Shown here: one piece after another, positions 39,701 to 49,116 of the stretch | How positions within the stretch are numbered: position 1 is the stretch's first letter | How the letters are laid out: each line of letters opens with the position of its first letter | Assembly: GCA_050084985.1 (NCBI GenBank) | Contig: JBITNC010000001.1 | Coordinates: 97,402,001 to 97,466,000 of the forward strand | Direction: 5' to 3' | Length of the DNA stretch: 64,000 nt | From: Nageia nagi | Lineage: Eukaryota; Pinophyta | Position numbers and translations under genes: made by a program | Notes under the pieces: model-generated | The model's input: the letters and a program-made list of their open reading frames with translations, nothing else | Told to the model about the DNA's origin: nothing | Databases searched by the model: none

Positions 39701-41984
39701 TCTTTACCTTAATGCCAGCCAAGGATAATCAAGATAACTGCGTGGCAAACTGCCCATAGACAAAATGTTTCTCATCCATACAACTATTTTTTCAGATTTC
39801 TACTATTTTGTTCCAAATCAGCGATTTTCCCATTGATTTTCGCATCTCCTCTTAGCTCCTCTCAGCTTGTGTTGGAAAGAAAAAGTGAAAATGGACTGAC
39901 TTTTTACCTTTTTATCCTCCCAACCACCAACTGATGCAAAATCCCAATTTTTTCATTGTGAATTGTGATTTTTGGGCGCCTTTTTGGAGAATTAGAAATG
40001 TGAAAAATTGCCCTGTCAGCAAAATTTTCAAAATCAGAATTGGTTTGCAAAAAATTGTTGAGGAGGCTGATCCCCAATTCTGTCCGATTCTGCTGATTAA
40101 TTGACATTTTTTGCAACACTGATCTCATCCATTATAGCAGTTCTAAGCATTTTGATATGAAGTATTATTTCATTTGTGACATGGTGGAAAAGAAAAAAGT
40201 TGAATTGAGTTATTGTAGCACATTCATGGAAAACTAGTTGATGTTTTTACAAAAGGTGTGGCTAAGAAACAATTTCTGAAGTTAAGAAACAGTCTTGTAA
40301 CCCCCCTTAACATCAAGGGGGAGAATGTTGGAATATGATGCTAACCAGGACTGTCCTACCTATCTTCTAAAGCAACCATATGGCATTTACATCAGTATTT
40401 TGGAACATGTAATAGTACTTGTATAGTAAGCTGCAGTAGGAAGATTCTTATAAATGTCATAAAAGAATATGTTAATTTGTAACTGTTCTTTTGCATGTAA
40501 CAGTAGGATCATCAGTAGATTAGAGTGTAGAAGACTTCCTAGTACTCACTCCATGCATTGTACACGAGTTTGGGTATGAAAAGAATAGATAAAATCGTTT
40601 TTTTCAAGCTGTTGTGTTTTTTTTGCATGCAGTCCAGTATTTTCTAATAGAAAATCGTATTTTCTACTAGAAAATCTATCAACTTCAGAAGGCTGTATCT
40701 TTAATTTTACAGCTTCATTATTCATGTTCTATTGAAAAGCTCTTTTCAAACTCGTTCCAATGATATATCATTTGCCTTTTTCTGAGCTTTTTTCATCCTT
40801 CATTTTGCCTTTGCAAGAACTCCGATACCTTCTTTAACTTCAGCACCCCTTTGTTTGTAACTCCAACGCTCTGTGTGATAACTCTTGCGCGTTGTTGCGA
40901 CTTTGGTGCTCTCTGTTGTAACTCCAATGCCCTCTGTTTGTAACTCCAATGCTTTCTGTTTGAGCTGTTTCCGTCAGTTTTTTGTGTCATTTACTTCACA
41001 CTTTGAGAATCAAAATTAAGTACATATCTTAACTGTTATACACATTGGTCGAGGTCAACAAGATGCATCTTATCTAGAAGAATATACTTGTAGAGTTTTT
41101 TACTCGGAATCTTTGAGAATTCTCCTTGAATTATTCAACAAAGTGATTAGTTTTGACTCTTGACAATATATCTCCATCCTGTAGCAAGTATACTGCATCT
41201 GGATTTCAGAGATCAACAGTCTTTTTGTTCATTACAAACTGGCACTGACAAGATCAATAACTACTGAGGCCACTGATGAATAAGCCACGTTTCTATGACC
41301 ATGTCGTGATTGATTTTGTAAAATCTTCAATGGCAAATTATACTTAAAAGATTCTAGTTCTATCTTTGATTCTCAGATAACTTCCATTTTGCCACTCAAC
41401 TCAGACTTGACTTTTGCAATCTGCATGTTCTCTTAGTGTTACTGTAGTATGTAGATAGGGAAGAAAGAAATCCTAACATTTTGAGAAGCATTACTGGGAA
41501 TAGAATATGAAAACTTAATCAATTGTGATCTGTCACAATGCTTTGTTAGCACAGCATGTTGGCCCTTTTGTGAGGTTGTATACCTCCTATTATATATATA
41601 ATGCTTAGTAACAGTATTCCTTAGATGCACATACAACACTTCTTGGTGCACGCATGCATATTATATTTTTGAACTTTATATTATGCAGCCGTAACCTTAC
41701 ATTTGGGCTCTGCACACCTTGTTTCATGTTTGTACCTTGTGTGCCCCCTCACCATGCATTCATAGTACCTTGCACAAGAATAATTTAACTAGCAGAAGGT
41801 TTTTTAATATTTTTTATTTTAGACTAATATTATGTAGTTTGAGCTCATTTTTGATATTCTGAGAAGCTATTACTCTCTTGCAGGGGCAATGAAAGGTATT
41901 GCTTTTATCAAAGATCCTGATGGCTATTGGATTGAAATATTTGATTTGAATAGAATTGGTCAAGTGACGTCTAGTGCAGCTTGA
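15764..41984 (+). CDS. GLX1: Glyoxalase I (lactoylglutathione lyase), seven exons
   Basis: The enzyme converts the hemithioacetal of methylglyoxal and glutathione to S-lactoylglutathione, the first step of methylglyoxal detoxification, normally in the cytosol. Exons: 15764-15856, 16319-16380, 17251-17311, 17462-17541, 17720-17790, 17995-18084, 41884-41984. All introns are GT-AG and phases match at every junction. The total is 558 nt, or 185 residues plus TGA, the usual length of plant single-domain glyoxalase I. Motifs seen: QQTMFRIKDP at residues 29-38, ELTHNWGTE at 96-104, RGFGHIG at 120-126, [11 protein letters not shown] at 163-173. By alignment to human GLO1 the metal ligands are Gln30, Glu96, His124 and Glu170, and Arg34 is the glutathione-contacting Arg. 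The closest plant type is the Zn-preferring short form of Arabidopsis At1g08110. The ATG was chosen because it starts the standard plant N-terminus; the frame stays open upstream to 15692. No stop or frameshift is seen. Intron 6 is 23.8 kb. Confidence 0.95.
18201..19395 (-). repeat. Gypsy 3' LTR (left)
   Basis: 1195 bp, same TG...CA ends as the right copy. A purine-rich tract on the minus strand (GGAGGGATGGGTT, 19396-19408) borders it on the inner side, as expected for the polypurine tract next to a 3' LTR. Confidence 0.9.
19396..20347 (-). pseudogene. Gypsy integrase C-terminal half with chromodomain-like tail
   Basis: Continues the integrase core cut by copia-1: [20 protein letters not shown], then a [10 protein letters not shown] block where most integrases read DRD.R. 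The open stretch 20146-19499 carries [13 protein letters not shown], the GPHRVV and AYELELP blocks of the integrase C-terminal domain, and [13 protein letters not shown]. The EYLIK tail then resembles the chromodomain that targets chromoviruses to histone marks. It ends at the polypurine tract. Confidence 0.88.
20353..20845 (+). repeat. Copia-1 5' LTR
   Basis: 493 bp, TGTTGGAATG ... ACTCTTTCA, followed one base later by the primer site. It contains the promoter box at 20575. Confidence 0.95.
20575..20583 (+). promoter_or_regulatory. TATA box of the copia-1 LTR
   Basis: TATAAATAG within GGCCTATAAATAGAAGGC. The same box is at 28635-28643 in the 3' LTR. In the solo LTR it has mutated to GATAAATAG at 51048-51056. 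Confidence 0.7.
20847..20858 (+). other. Copia-1 primer-binding site
   Basis: TGGTATCAGAGC, one base after the LTR end; complementary to initiator tRNA-Met. Confidence 0.9.
20860..23800 (+). other. Long leader of copia-1 with a GC-rich island
   Basis: About 2.9 kb between primer site and gag, unusually long for Ty1/copia. Most of it is AT-rich with long T runs. From about 21530 to 22110 the base composition shifts to GC-rich and pyrimidine-rich on the plus strand, with three overlapping open stretches (21512-21751, 21720-21962, 21959-22192) and one on the other strand (21988-21698). I recognise none of them. The island could be captured host DNA or a structured leader. Confidence 0.6.
23810..27680 (+). 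pseudogene. Copia-1 gag-pol, broken by many stops
   Basis: Gag (UBN2 type) runs from about 23810 with [20 protein letters not shown] and [15 protein letters not shown] to 24480. An Asn/Thr-rich linker follows. The protease site reads [12 protein letters not shown] near 24790. Integrase is at 25348-25935: [15 protein letters not shown], the [13 protein letters not shown] block near 25630, and [14 protein letters not shown]. Reverse transcriptase is at about 26290-26890, with [21 protein letters not shown] and the catalytic [11 protein letters not shown]. RNase H is at 27123-27680, with the [20 protein letters not shown] and [15 protein letters not shown] blocks. In-frame stops interrupt gag, integrase and reverse transcriptase. 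Confidence 0.93.
27681..28411 (+). other. Copia-1 3' non-coding region
   Basis: 0.7 kb between pol and the polypurine tract. It holds a short tandem duplication of about 45 bp at 27872-27960 (GCACTGTTCAGTTATCCAT twice). No gene seen. Confidence 0.6.
28422..28910 (+). repeat. Copia-1 3' LTR
   Basis: 489 bp with the same ends as the 5' copy. It is preceded by AAAGGGGAG (polypurine tract) and followed by the GTTAT duplication. Confidence 0.95.
28916..29962 (-). pseudogene. Gypsy RNase H and integrase N-terminal half
   Basis: The frame resumes after copia-2 with [15 protein letters not shown]. RNase H follows with [18 protein letters not shown] and [16 protein letters not shown]. An integrase zinc-binding region near 29300-29100 reads [17 protein letters not shown], then ECATYH, so the second Cys of the HHCC motif is Tyr. 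The catalytic core begins with [13 protein letters not shown] and [15 protein letters not shown] and is cut at 28916 by copia-1. Stops are present. Confidence 0.87.
29968..30315 (+). repeat. Copia-2 5' LTR
   Basis: 348 bp, starting TGTTAGAAGTTGAGC and ending TTCTCATTT directly before the TGG of the primer site. The canonical CA end would be three bases earlier (30312), but the target duplication and the primer site agree on 30315. Confidence 0.9.
30316..30328 (+). other. Copia-2 primer-binding site
   Basis: TGGTACTAGAGCC, an initiator tRNA-Met type site with two changes from TGGTATCAGAGCC. Confidence 0.8.
30423..34578 (+). pseudogene. Copia-2 gag-pol
   Basis: Gag starts [20 protein letters not shown] and soon shifts frame. 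The zinc knuckle near 31197-31238 reads [14 protein letters not shown], with the last Cys replaced by Phe. Protease: [13 protein letters not shown] at about 31345. GAG-pre-integrase: 31726-31930. Integrase: 31940-32420 ([34 protein letters not shown]), with its C-terminal part to 32595. Reverse transcriptase: about 33080-33960, with [36 protein letters not shown] and the active site [11 protein letters not shown]. RNase H: 33960-34560, with [19 protein letters not shown] and [10 protein letters not shown]. The last codons run through the polypurine tract into the 3' LTR. Breaks lie in gag, between integrase and reverse transcriptase, and near 33650-33800. Confidence 0.93.
34566..34914 (+). repeat. 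Copia-2 3' LTR
   Basis: 349 bp. It starts TATTAGAAATTGAGC (the first TG has become TA) and ends TTCTCATTT, followed by the GAAAC duplication. By eye about 8% different from the 5' copy. Confidence 0.9.
34920..36490 (-). pseudogene. Gypsy zinc knuckle, protease and reverse transcriptase
   Basis: A zinc knuckle ([14 protein letters not shown]) near 36480-36430 is followed by an acidic linker and a protease site reading [13 protein letters not shown], where families have DSGAT. The catalytic Asp-Ser is therefore lost. Reverse transcriptase runs leftwards from about 35660: [14 protein letters not shown], the [19 protein letters not shown] block at 35545-35306, then MPFGL.NAP and the active-site block [11 protein letters not shown] near 35160. 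The frame breaks off at [11 protein letters not shown] (34920), exactly where copia-2 is inserted. Frameshifts separate several blocks. Confidence 0.88.
36490..37680 (-). pseudogene. Gypsy gag
   Basis: Three blocks in shifted frames on the minus strand. 37680-37213 begins [13 protein letters not shown] and holds a coiled-coil-like [13 protein letters not shown] segment. 37188-36886 is the capsid domain ([20 protein letters not shown], then [10 protein letters not shown]). 36837-36520 is a Gln/Ser/Lys-rich tail. Gag forms the virus-like particle that packages the element RNA. The frame breaks make this copy non-functional. Confidence 0.85.
37792..37804 (-). other. Gypsy primer-binding site
   Basis: The minus strand reads TGGTATCAGAGCC two bases inside the 5' LTR. 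This complements the 3' end of initiator tRNA-Met. Confidence 0.8.
37807..39118 (-). repeat. Gypsy 5' LTR (right)
   Basis: 1312 bp, plus strand TGAAATATACC ... CATTACA. It matches 18201-19395 along its length at roughly 92% by eye over the first 265 bases. It is longer than its partner mainly because of a local triplication of a ~55-bp unit at 38579-38743. Confidence 0.9.
38579..38743 (-). repeat. Triplicated ~55-bp unit inside the gypsy 5' LTR
   Basis: Three consecutive copies of a unit of the type TTAGATCTCACTTACTTAAG ... GTGATATAATCTTTTGTTGA. The left LTR has one copy (about 18956-19012). Confidence 0.8.
39119..40124 (+). other. Remaining intron 6 sequence, unassigned
   Basis: A 126-codon open stretch at 39332-39712 ([19 protein letters not shown]) has no family I recognise, and I do not call it a gene. 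Confidence 0.35.
40125..41045 (+). mobile_element. 5'-truncated copia element: RNase H end plus 3' LTR
   Basis: 40125-40300 reads [17 protein letters not shown] and [10 protein letters not shown], the end of copia RNase H, closely related to the copia-2 terminus. A polypurine tract (ATCAAGGGGGAGAA) ends at 40326 and a TGTTGGAATATG LTR start follows at 40327. The outer LTR end is uncertain; a CACA near 41044 is my best guess. Everything upstream of RNase H is missing. The LTR part holds about four degenerate repeats of TTTGTAACTCCAA type at 40850-40965. Confidence 0.65.
41046..41883 (+). other. 3' end of intron 6
   Basis: No coding sequence seen. It ends in a pyrimidine-rich tract and TTGCAG. 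Confidence 0.5.
41884..41984 (+). CDS. GLX1: Isolated last exon of GLX1 (exon 7)
   Basis: This exon encodes the C-terminal 32 residues ([20 protein letters not shown] onward) plus completion of Gly153. It follows a pyrimidine-rich CTCTTGCAG acceptor. It carries Glu170, the fourth metal ligand, so a transcript that fails to splice across the 23.8-kb intron would encode an inactive enzyme. Exon 6 ends in phase 1 at 18084 and this exon supplies the two bases needed to finish a Gly codon. A likely polyadenylation signal (AATAAATAAAT) lies about 100 bases after the stop, near 42080. Confidence 0.95.
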
Positions 41985-42903
41985 ACTTCAAATTGTAGAT
42001 CAGAACGTATTAAAGCACTCATTACCAGCCAAATTGTAGGTAGTGTGATTTTTCCTGATGAGTCAAAACTACTGCCCAAAATAAATAAATATCATGTTTT
42101 CACTTGATATTTGGAGGTAATATAGTTTATTCATTTGCATCAAGTGGAGAATGTGTAATATCCCAGTCACAATACAGTGATGCATAAGTGTTGGTTTATC
42201 CAATTATGGACTAATATTATGGTTTGATTTTTTATGTTAAGAGATGACAGACTCGAGGTAAAATATTTTATTGCTAACTTACAAGAAATGATTATAAGAA
42301 ACAAACAAGAATTAGGAAGACTTAAGTTACTTTTAGCAAAGTGTTGGCTTTCAACCAACTCTTGTTATGACTACATTGAATGTGACTCTTCTGAGAATTT
42401 TCAGAAAAACTAGGGCAATATTAAAGTTTATGGTATTTTCAAGGGGTCAACAAATAAAAATGTTTATTTGAATATTTTAATTGATTCAAATTGTTCTATT
42501 TATTAGAAAGTATAATCTTGATTAATTGAAATATTTATCAATATGACATTCCTCTTTTTTTATGCACTCAAATAACATTTTATTTCATTTTTGATCCTTC
42601 AAAATCTATATATAACAAGAAACTTATCTATTGACATTTGACCACTATATCAATGTTAGATTTGAATATTCATCAATATGACATTCCTTTTTTTTATGCA
42701 CTTAAATAACATGTTCTTTCATTTTTGATCCTTTAAAATCTATATATAACAAGAAAGTAATCTATTGGTATATATATTTTTTATATGTAATCTGATTTAA
42801 TGGGATTTTATTATATTCTCAGAACATGTTCAGAAAAAGTCTTATTTAACTTTCTAATTGCAAGAATATGATAATTTAAGGATTATGTATTTATCATACA
42901 TTT
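41985..42903 (+). other. GLX1 3' UTR and flank, with a 135-bp tandem duplication
   Basis: AATAAA-type signals lie near 42080. At about 42531-42770 a unit starting ATTTATCAATATGACATTCC is repeated once with a 135-bp spacing (marker ATATGACATT at 42541 and 42676). The rest is AT-rich and unassigned. Confidence 0.6.
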
Positions 42904-44001
42904 TGTTCACCCTTGAATCTTGCCCAACAAAACTGAGATTCAAAGCTATGTTCTATGCTATTGTTGGAGTTTATCCTGTGTTTAAATGATGGGATGCTAG
43001 GTTTGTTATTGCTATGTGCTACCTGAAGACGAAACCCTGTAAGAAAATAGTTGTTGGTGGGGAATTATTCCCCAAATCCTTAGGACCTTGGAGATGGGCA
43101 GATAAGGTAAAATTCTAGCTTGAAAGCCATGTAAGGTCCCTCGATCCACAATCAAATGGACAATAGAAAGCATTTTCATGCTTAAATGCAAGACGATATG
43201 ATTTTTGTTATGCTAAATGGCATGCATGCTACTGTTACTTTGCTAAATGGTAATGCATGTTACTAATTTATGTTAGTATGTTGGTGTATGTTATAGATCT
43301 ATGCTAGTATGTTGGTGTATGTTGAAGATCTATGTTGTATGATTACTAAACACTTACATGGAGAGTAAAAATTGATAAAATCTTAAATGATCTAAACCTT
43401 AGCATGGGTTTAGCCTACCATGAAATACATGCACACCATAATGCTGAAAAACAAAATCTATGCTATCAAAAGGATATGTACACTCCTAGCTACCAATGTT
43501 TTTGAAAGCACGCAAAAACTTGCAACAAACAATATTTACACCCGTATTCATAATATGACAAGATTATAACTCACAAGCCTCTCCTATGCTCATGGTTTCT
43601 ACCAAAACCTTGACAGATACTATCTTTGTGTTTTAGAAAGTTAAGTCTTTTGCTTAGATAATTCATGGTTACAATAGGAAGGTTCATGATAAAGTTGGAG
43701 GAAATTGGTGGTTGAGGAAGAAATTCAAAATGAAATGTTTTTTTGCTTTTTATATTTGTTGTAACCTTATCCGTCTAACCAGTTAGGGTTGACAACCCTA
43801 ATCAATCATTCAACTAACTAATTGATGGATTGGTTGCTATGCTAACTTGTTTGATTGTTGTTTTGATTGATTTTGACCAAGCTTTACTAGGTGTTTGATG
43901 ATGTTCAAATTTTGTTATTTGCTAGATTTTGGTTAATGCTCATACTATTGTTCAAGATGACATGTATGCTCAAGATGACCCTTTTTGAGTTGAGTCTTGC
44001 A
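42904..44001 (-). repeat. Left LTR of the gag-only element
   Basis: 1098 bp, plus strand TGTTCACCCTTGAATC to AGTCTTGCA. It aligns along its length with 49117-50212 (for example GATGGGATGCTAGGT at about 42988 and 49199). Confidence 0.85.
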
Positions 44002-44254
44002 AGCGTGTAAGGCTTAACACAAAAACAAGTGACTTTGATCAATGTTATGATGGTGATGATGATCAATGATGTGTGATAAATGTTCAATGTTTTGTTGGGA
44101 GACAATGCTAAATGCTAAATGTTGTCAAAGCAGTGGTTAATACTAAATGATCATGTTTATGGCAACATGTTATTATGTTTGGCTTATGATATGTTATGCT
44201 AAATGATGTGATCATGCTAACTTTGCACTAAGTAATGGTAGACAAAGTGACAAT

Positions 44255-44500
44255 GCTATTCTTGCCCCATGTTGAATGGATCACAAGAGAGATATTGCTA
44301 GTGATTATCTTGCTCCATGTTGAATGGATCGTAAAAGAGAATAATGCTCAAAATGATAATCTTTGCCCCATGTTAAATGGGTCACAAAGATGACAATACT
44401 AATGACCACCTTCCCCATGTTAAATAGATCGCAAGGAGGATAATGCTCATGTTATGATCGCAACAAGATAATGGGAATTTTGCTCTATGTAATGTTAAGC
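44255..44500. repeat. Tandem ~50-bp repeats inside the gag-only element
   Basis: The core TTGCCCCATGTTGAATGG recurs with changes at about 44261, 44309, 44361 and 44410, with a weaker fifth copy near 44480. Each is followed by ATCACAAGAGAGA...ATGCT-like text. Confidence 0.75.
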
Positions 44501-45378
44501 AAAGGATTATGCTGAAGGATAGTGCTAAAGCCAATGTGCATGATGTGTTGACAATATGCTAGGATGTGGAGGTATTGACCTTAACTTGAGAGGGGTGGTA
44601 CCTTCACTCTCAAACTATGGTGGATGGGTGAATAGAGGTGATGTCAACAAGACATGTATTGATCATTGAGAAGTGCTCATTGATCATGATGAAGATACAT
44701 TATCAAAGATCAAATCTCATGATAAAGATAAGACATGATTATTGTTCATTGATGAGTGATAAAAATGAAAACATGAGCAAAGAGATTTATCCATCTCAAA
44801 GTCATTATCACTTGTTCCACAAGATTATGTTTCCCTCAAAAACCATGATAGTCAACAACCTATGACCAACACCAAGAAATTAATTGTAAGGCAACCCAAT
44901 AATATGATTGTGACATAAGTAGTTGCATCCTCATTAGGAATAAGATCTATGAGTAGTGATAATGATAATGATTCAAATAAACCTCAAAGATCGTGTCTAT
45001 GATGATATGATAATGCTGATAAGATGCAAAGCATGCTTGATGTAAGCACAAGGATAATGGTGATACACGAAGACAAATAAGAGATGTCATATACAATGAC
45101 ACGATGTTATATATAATCATGAAAAAACAAACATGATGACAAATAATGAACAATGATGAATAAAGATAAAGAAGGTTCGTGATGGTGCTAGGAGATGAGT
45201 GACTTGTCCTAGCTCTCAATCTCCACTACTAGATGATGGCAAAAGAAGTAGGCGTCAATATAGACTCTAGGATGCTAAGTTTAAACCAAAACTTGATGAA
45301 AAATCCCAAGCGATAATTGTTTGATATTAAGATGACAATATATGATTGATGCTTAAGGATATTGCCTAACTTATTGGC

Positions 45379-47716
45379 TCATCCAACAAAGTCATAAGAT
45401 GATGGTGGCTTCACATTCTGATAAGCATGTCCACTAGATGTAAAAGCATTTATTTGATTCACATCATGGTTAGGCAAAGGGTTGTTGATTACTCCCAATC
45501 GTTGATTAGGTGGTGCAATTAGACTTGCTATTAATATTTGCTCATTGTTTATAAAATCTTGGATCATATTTTTCAATCGCATGCACCCATTTGTGTTATG
45601 TCCCTTTTGCCTATGATATTCACAAAAAAATTTCTTTGTACTAAGTTCGAGTGGATGCATAAGTATTTTCTTTGTTAGTATATTCGATAGAGGTTCTGCC
45701 AACAGAGTGAAAGTTCATTTTTTCTTTTCTGGTGAAGATGCTTTCTCATTTAGTTTTCCTTGTTCTCTTGCTATTGGTTGTTAGACAACTCTTTGTTGTT
45801 GTATTATTATGATTGGTTACACTTGATTAACATCATACAATATTTGATCGGTGTGCAATTTTTGATATGCTTGGTTGTTGTTATTACCACTATTGTTATA
45901 TTTTTGATCATTGTTGTTGTTTTTATTATGTAATTGGATGTCATTGGATTGGATCTTAACCTCTTGAATAAGTTTTGCTTGTGCTATTGTTTCATTGAAG
46001 GACTTAGTTGTTGTATTTGCAAGATGGAAGATATGTGCTTGTTACAACTTTTGCTAAACATTTGATAAGCTCTTCTTGGGGCAAGGAATATGGCAAATCA
46101 GTAATGATAGCCTTCCATCTTGACACATAGTCATTGATTAATTCATCCTAAATTGTGATAATGTGTTCAAGTCTATGATGGATGCTCTCTTTCTTCTGTT
46201 GATGGAAAATTGGTCAAAGAATAGATTAACCAATTGTTTGAAAAAATAAATGTTATGTTGGGGAAATTGTTATACCAATCCACAGCTTGGCCAACTAGTG
46301 TCATTGGAAATGTTCTAAGCATGAGAACATCATCATTTGATATGATGTAGCAAGAGTATTTGAATTGTTTCAAGTGTTCCCTTGGATCTTCTTTTCTTCT
46401 AAATTTTTCCATGTGAGGGACCTCAAGTTTGTAGGGGAATTGCTTGAATGGAGCCATAGAGTTGATTGGTTAATTGGCAATTGAATGATAAGATGGTTTG
46501 CTCTTGCTTTAGCTATTAATTCTAAATTCCATGTCTTGCAATCTCTTTAAAATGTAATCATGCATTGTTGAAGGTTTTTGATTTGCTATTCTTTGTTGAT
46601 ATTGCCCAAAATTGATTTGTCCTGGACAGTTGTGTTGATAGCCTTGTTGTATGTTTTGCCCCAATGGTTGACTCAATGCTTGATAGGTAGAAAATCAACT
46701 TTACAATATATAAAGTTGATTTTGTTGATGAGCCATTTGATTGATAAACCCTTGACTTTGATTTTGGTATGGTGATTGATTCAAGATTTGTCAAGAAGAT
46801 TGATTTTGCCCAAAATGATAATATGGGGCTTGTTGAAAAGATTGAGATTGATGAAATGTTGAGGCTTGATTCCCATTAAGGATTGACTTGTTGAAAGTTG
46901 CTTTGTTTTTTATTCTAATTTTGTTGATTTGATTGATTGGAAATATTTGTTTGCCCAACATGAGCAACTTGTTGAGGTTGAATTTGATTCTGATTCAGGA
47001 CCCTCAAAGGCTTGAGATTGAGATGCACCTCAACACCTTGTGATTTGATTTGATTGGGTGTGATTAAGGGATTAGGTTGCACAATAAGAGGATTTGGTGC
47101 ACTAGGTCTTTCTTGTTGATTTTGTTGAAATGATGAAGATTCTTGATTATTTGTTATGCTTATGATATATGCTAATCAAGAAAATTTGTCGATTACATTG
47201 ATATAACTAGGGGATGACTAGATACCATTTGTTGCATTAGTTGAGATAGAGTTTGGATTGTTGCAACAATTGGAGAAGATGGCACAAACAAAAGTTGGGG
47301 CTCATGGTATGATGAATCAAAATTTTGGTCTAGCTTGGTGGCCATTTGTTGCTCTTGATATGAAGAAATTGGATCTAATGTAGCCATTGTTAGTTGAGAA
47401 GGATATGGATCCTTTAGATCAATTAAAGTAGTCTCCTCATATCCTTAGGGAGGTAAATCAAAATATTGAGATTGAAGCTCTATGGATGATGGTCCACCAA
47501 TTTGATATTGATTTGTCTTAAATTGCTCAAAAAGCATTTGGACATAAGGTCACTCATGAAGAGCTCTTGTTGTGATGTGAGATCATGTGGTGATTCAATG
47601 GCTTTTTGTGATGAGTGAGGTGTAGAAGGAAGGTTTTGTTGGGATTGACACATTTGTTATCCTTCTTCCCTAGCTTGTACTCTAGTTTCAACTAAATTCA
47701 CATAAGGATCATCCAT
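45379..47716 (-). pseudogene. Ty3/gypsy-type gag with Gln/Asn-rich N-terminal part
   Basis: Starts MDDPYVNLVETRVQAREEG, with a stop soon after. A long region rich in Gln, Asn, Ser and Thr follows (about 47650-46500). The capsid domain at 46457-46173 contains LEVPHMEKFRRKEDPREHLK and VGQAVDWYNNFP. The C-terminal part at 45702-45379 contains a zinc-knuckle-like CEYHRQKGHNTNGC, with His in place of the second Cys, then MRLKNMIQDFI. It ends at a stop at 45379 and no pol frame follows. Several stops and shifts are present. Confidence 0.8.
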
Positions 47717-48428
47717 TGTTTAAGATGTGAAAGTAGCAAAGATCAAACAAATGCTTGTAAAACAAATTGCCCCAATTGTGCCAAGCAAATAAAGAAAACA
47801 AACACCAAGATGAAAATCTTGTTATGATCTTTATGTAGTGAATGTAAAATTAAGAGAAACAACCTATATGATCCTTTTAAAGATAGAAGTCCTACATGTA
47901 AGATAGCAATAATGTGAATATAACAATGGTGATTACTTTTCTAATTGTTTCTTATTCAATTCAACACTTATCTTCTTTAATGAAGATTGATTTTATGATA
48001 AATTTGCCTCTTGTTAGTTTTCCTATAAATGATTATAGACAAGTGTTTTTGGGAAAGGCTCAATCTCTAGGGTGTGAAACTATTTAAAGAGAGGGTATCC
48101 CACCTTGGTAATGAAATCTAAGTATGGTTGAGATTGTGGTGATCAATTCCATGTATTTTGACAAGAGCCTAAGCTTTTGTGATTAAGATGCAATACTGAA
48201 AATAAAATGTTGATGTATTTATATGAAGATGCTAAACTACACCCTTCACGATGATGTAAAACACTCTCAACCTAAGGATGATATATTTTTATCTTTTTTT
48301 CACTAATTCATAGATAATAAAAATTCTATCCTAAATGCAAATAACAAATAAACTATACAATAAAAATAAAGTATATAAATATATTATCTACCCATAAGCT
48401 AGTGATAGGTGAGACCTAATTTTTTCTT

Positions 48429-48625
48429 GATTTTTAAGTTCTTATTTTCAATGCGATTAAATAATAATTATTAAAAAAATATTTTACACATTAAATTAAA
48501 ATAATATAATGATATAATACAGTAACTATGATGGATGATATTTTAATGTGTAAAATAAGATTTTTTTAATAATTATTATTTAAAAACTTGCATAATCGCA
48601 TTGAGAATAAGAACTTAAAAATTAA
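48429..48625. repeat. AT-rich inverted repeat (MITE-like hairpin)
   Basis: The left arm (48429-48495, TTTTTAAGTTCTTATTTTCA onward) is the reverse complement of the right arm (48541-48625), apart from about 14 extra bases in the right arm. The loop is about 45 bp. It lies in the leader of the gag-only element. No clear target duplication found. Confidence 0.65.
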
Positions 48626-49116
48626 CAAATCATGTGACAGGGATTGAAATTTTTTACAATGAAATCAGGAAGAGGATTGATGTCACCTACTACAGACTCT
48701 GTTCAACTACGAGAAGAACAAAAGCTTGATCTAAAATGCTAAATTTGACATAAAACACTTGAAACTAGAAAACAAAATTGGTAAACTTGTTAAAAACTAA
48801 TTAAATTATTGATTGGTTTGATCAGGGTTAGATACAAAGACAACCAGTCTGATACAAGTTGGCTACAAATTTGAATGGTTTGATGCAAATTGGTTGGATA
48901 TGGACATTGACATAAGTGTTGAAATTCTTGGATCAAGATCTGAATCAAGTAATCTCCATTCCTTGAAAATCAAAACAAAAATTAGTACTTGAAACTGACA
49001 AAAATAATAAGGAGAAGGGCCAAAAATAGAAAACACCAAAACAAGGATAGGATTTAGATAACTCCACCAAAATTTGATGCCTTAAGGACAAAGGGTTCCC
49101 ATCGTGTTTGCCATTT

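Larger units (their letters stand above)
18085..41883 (+). other. Giant last intron of GLX1 (23.8 kb)
   Basis: The intron opens with GTACTT after exon 6 and closes with TTGCAG before exon 7. Only 116 bases of it precede the gypsy LTR at 18201. The other non-gypsy part, 39119-41883, holds a truncated copia 3' end. Without the gypsy element and its two passengers the intron would be about 2.9 kb. All three large elements lie within it: the gypsy on the minus strand, the two copia elements on the plus strand. Confidence 0.93.

Noticed and set aside
47765-47790. TTGGCACAATTGGGG on the minus strand as the primer-binding site of the gag-only element
   Set aside because: It lies 1.3 kb from the LTR boundary that the two 1.1-kb repeats define. 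The site at 49095-49114 sits directly at that boundary.
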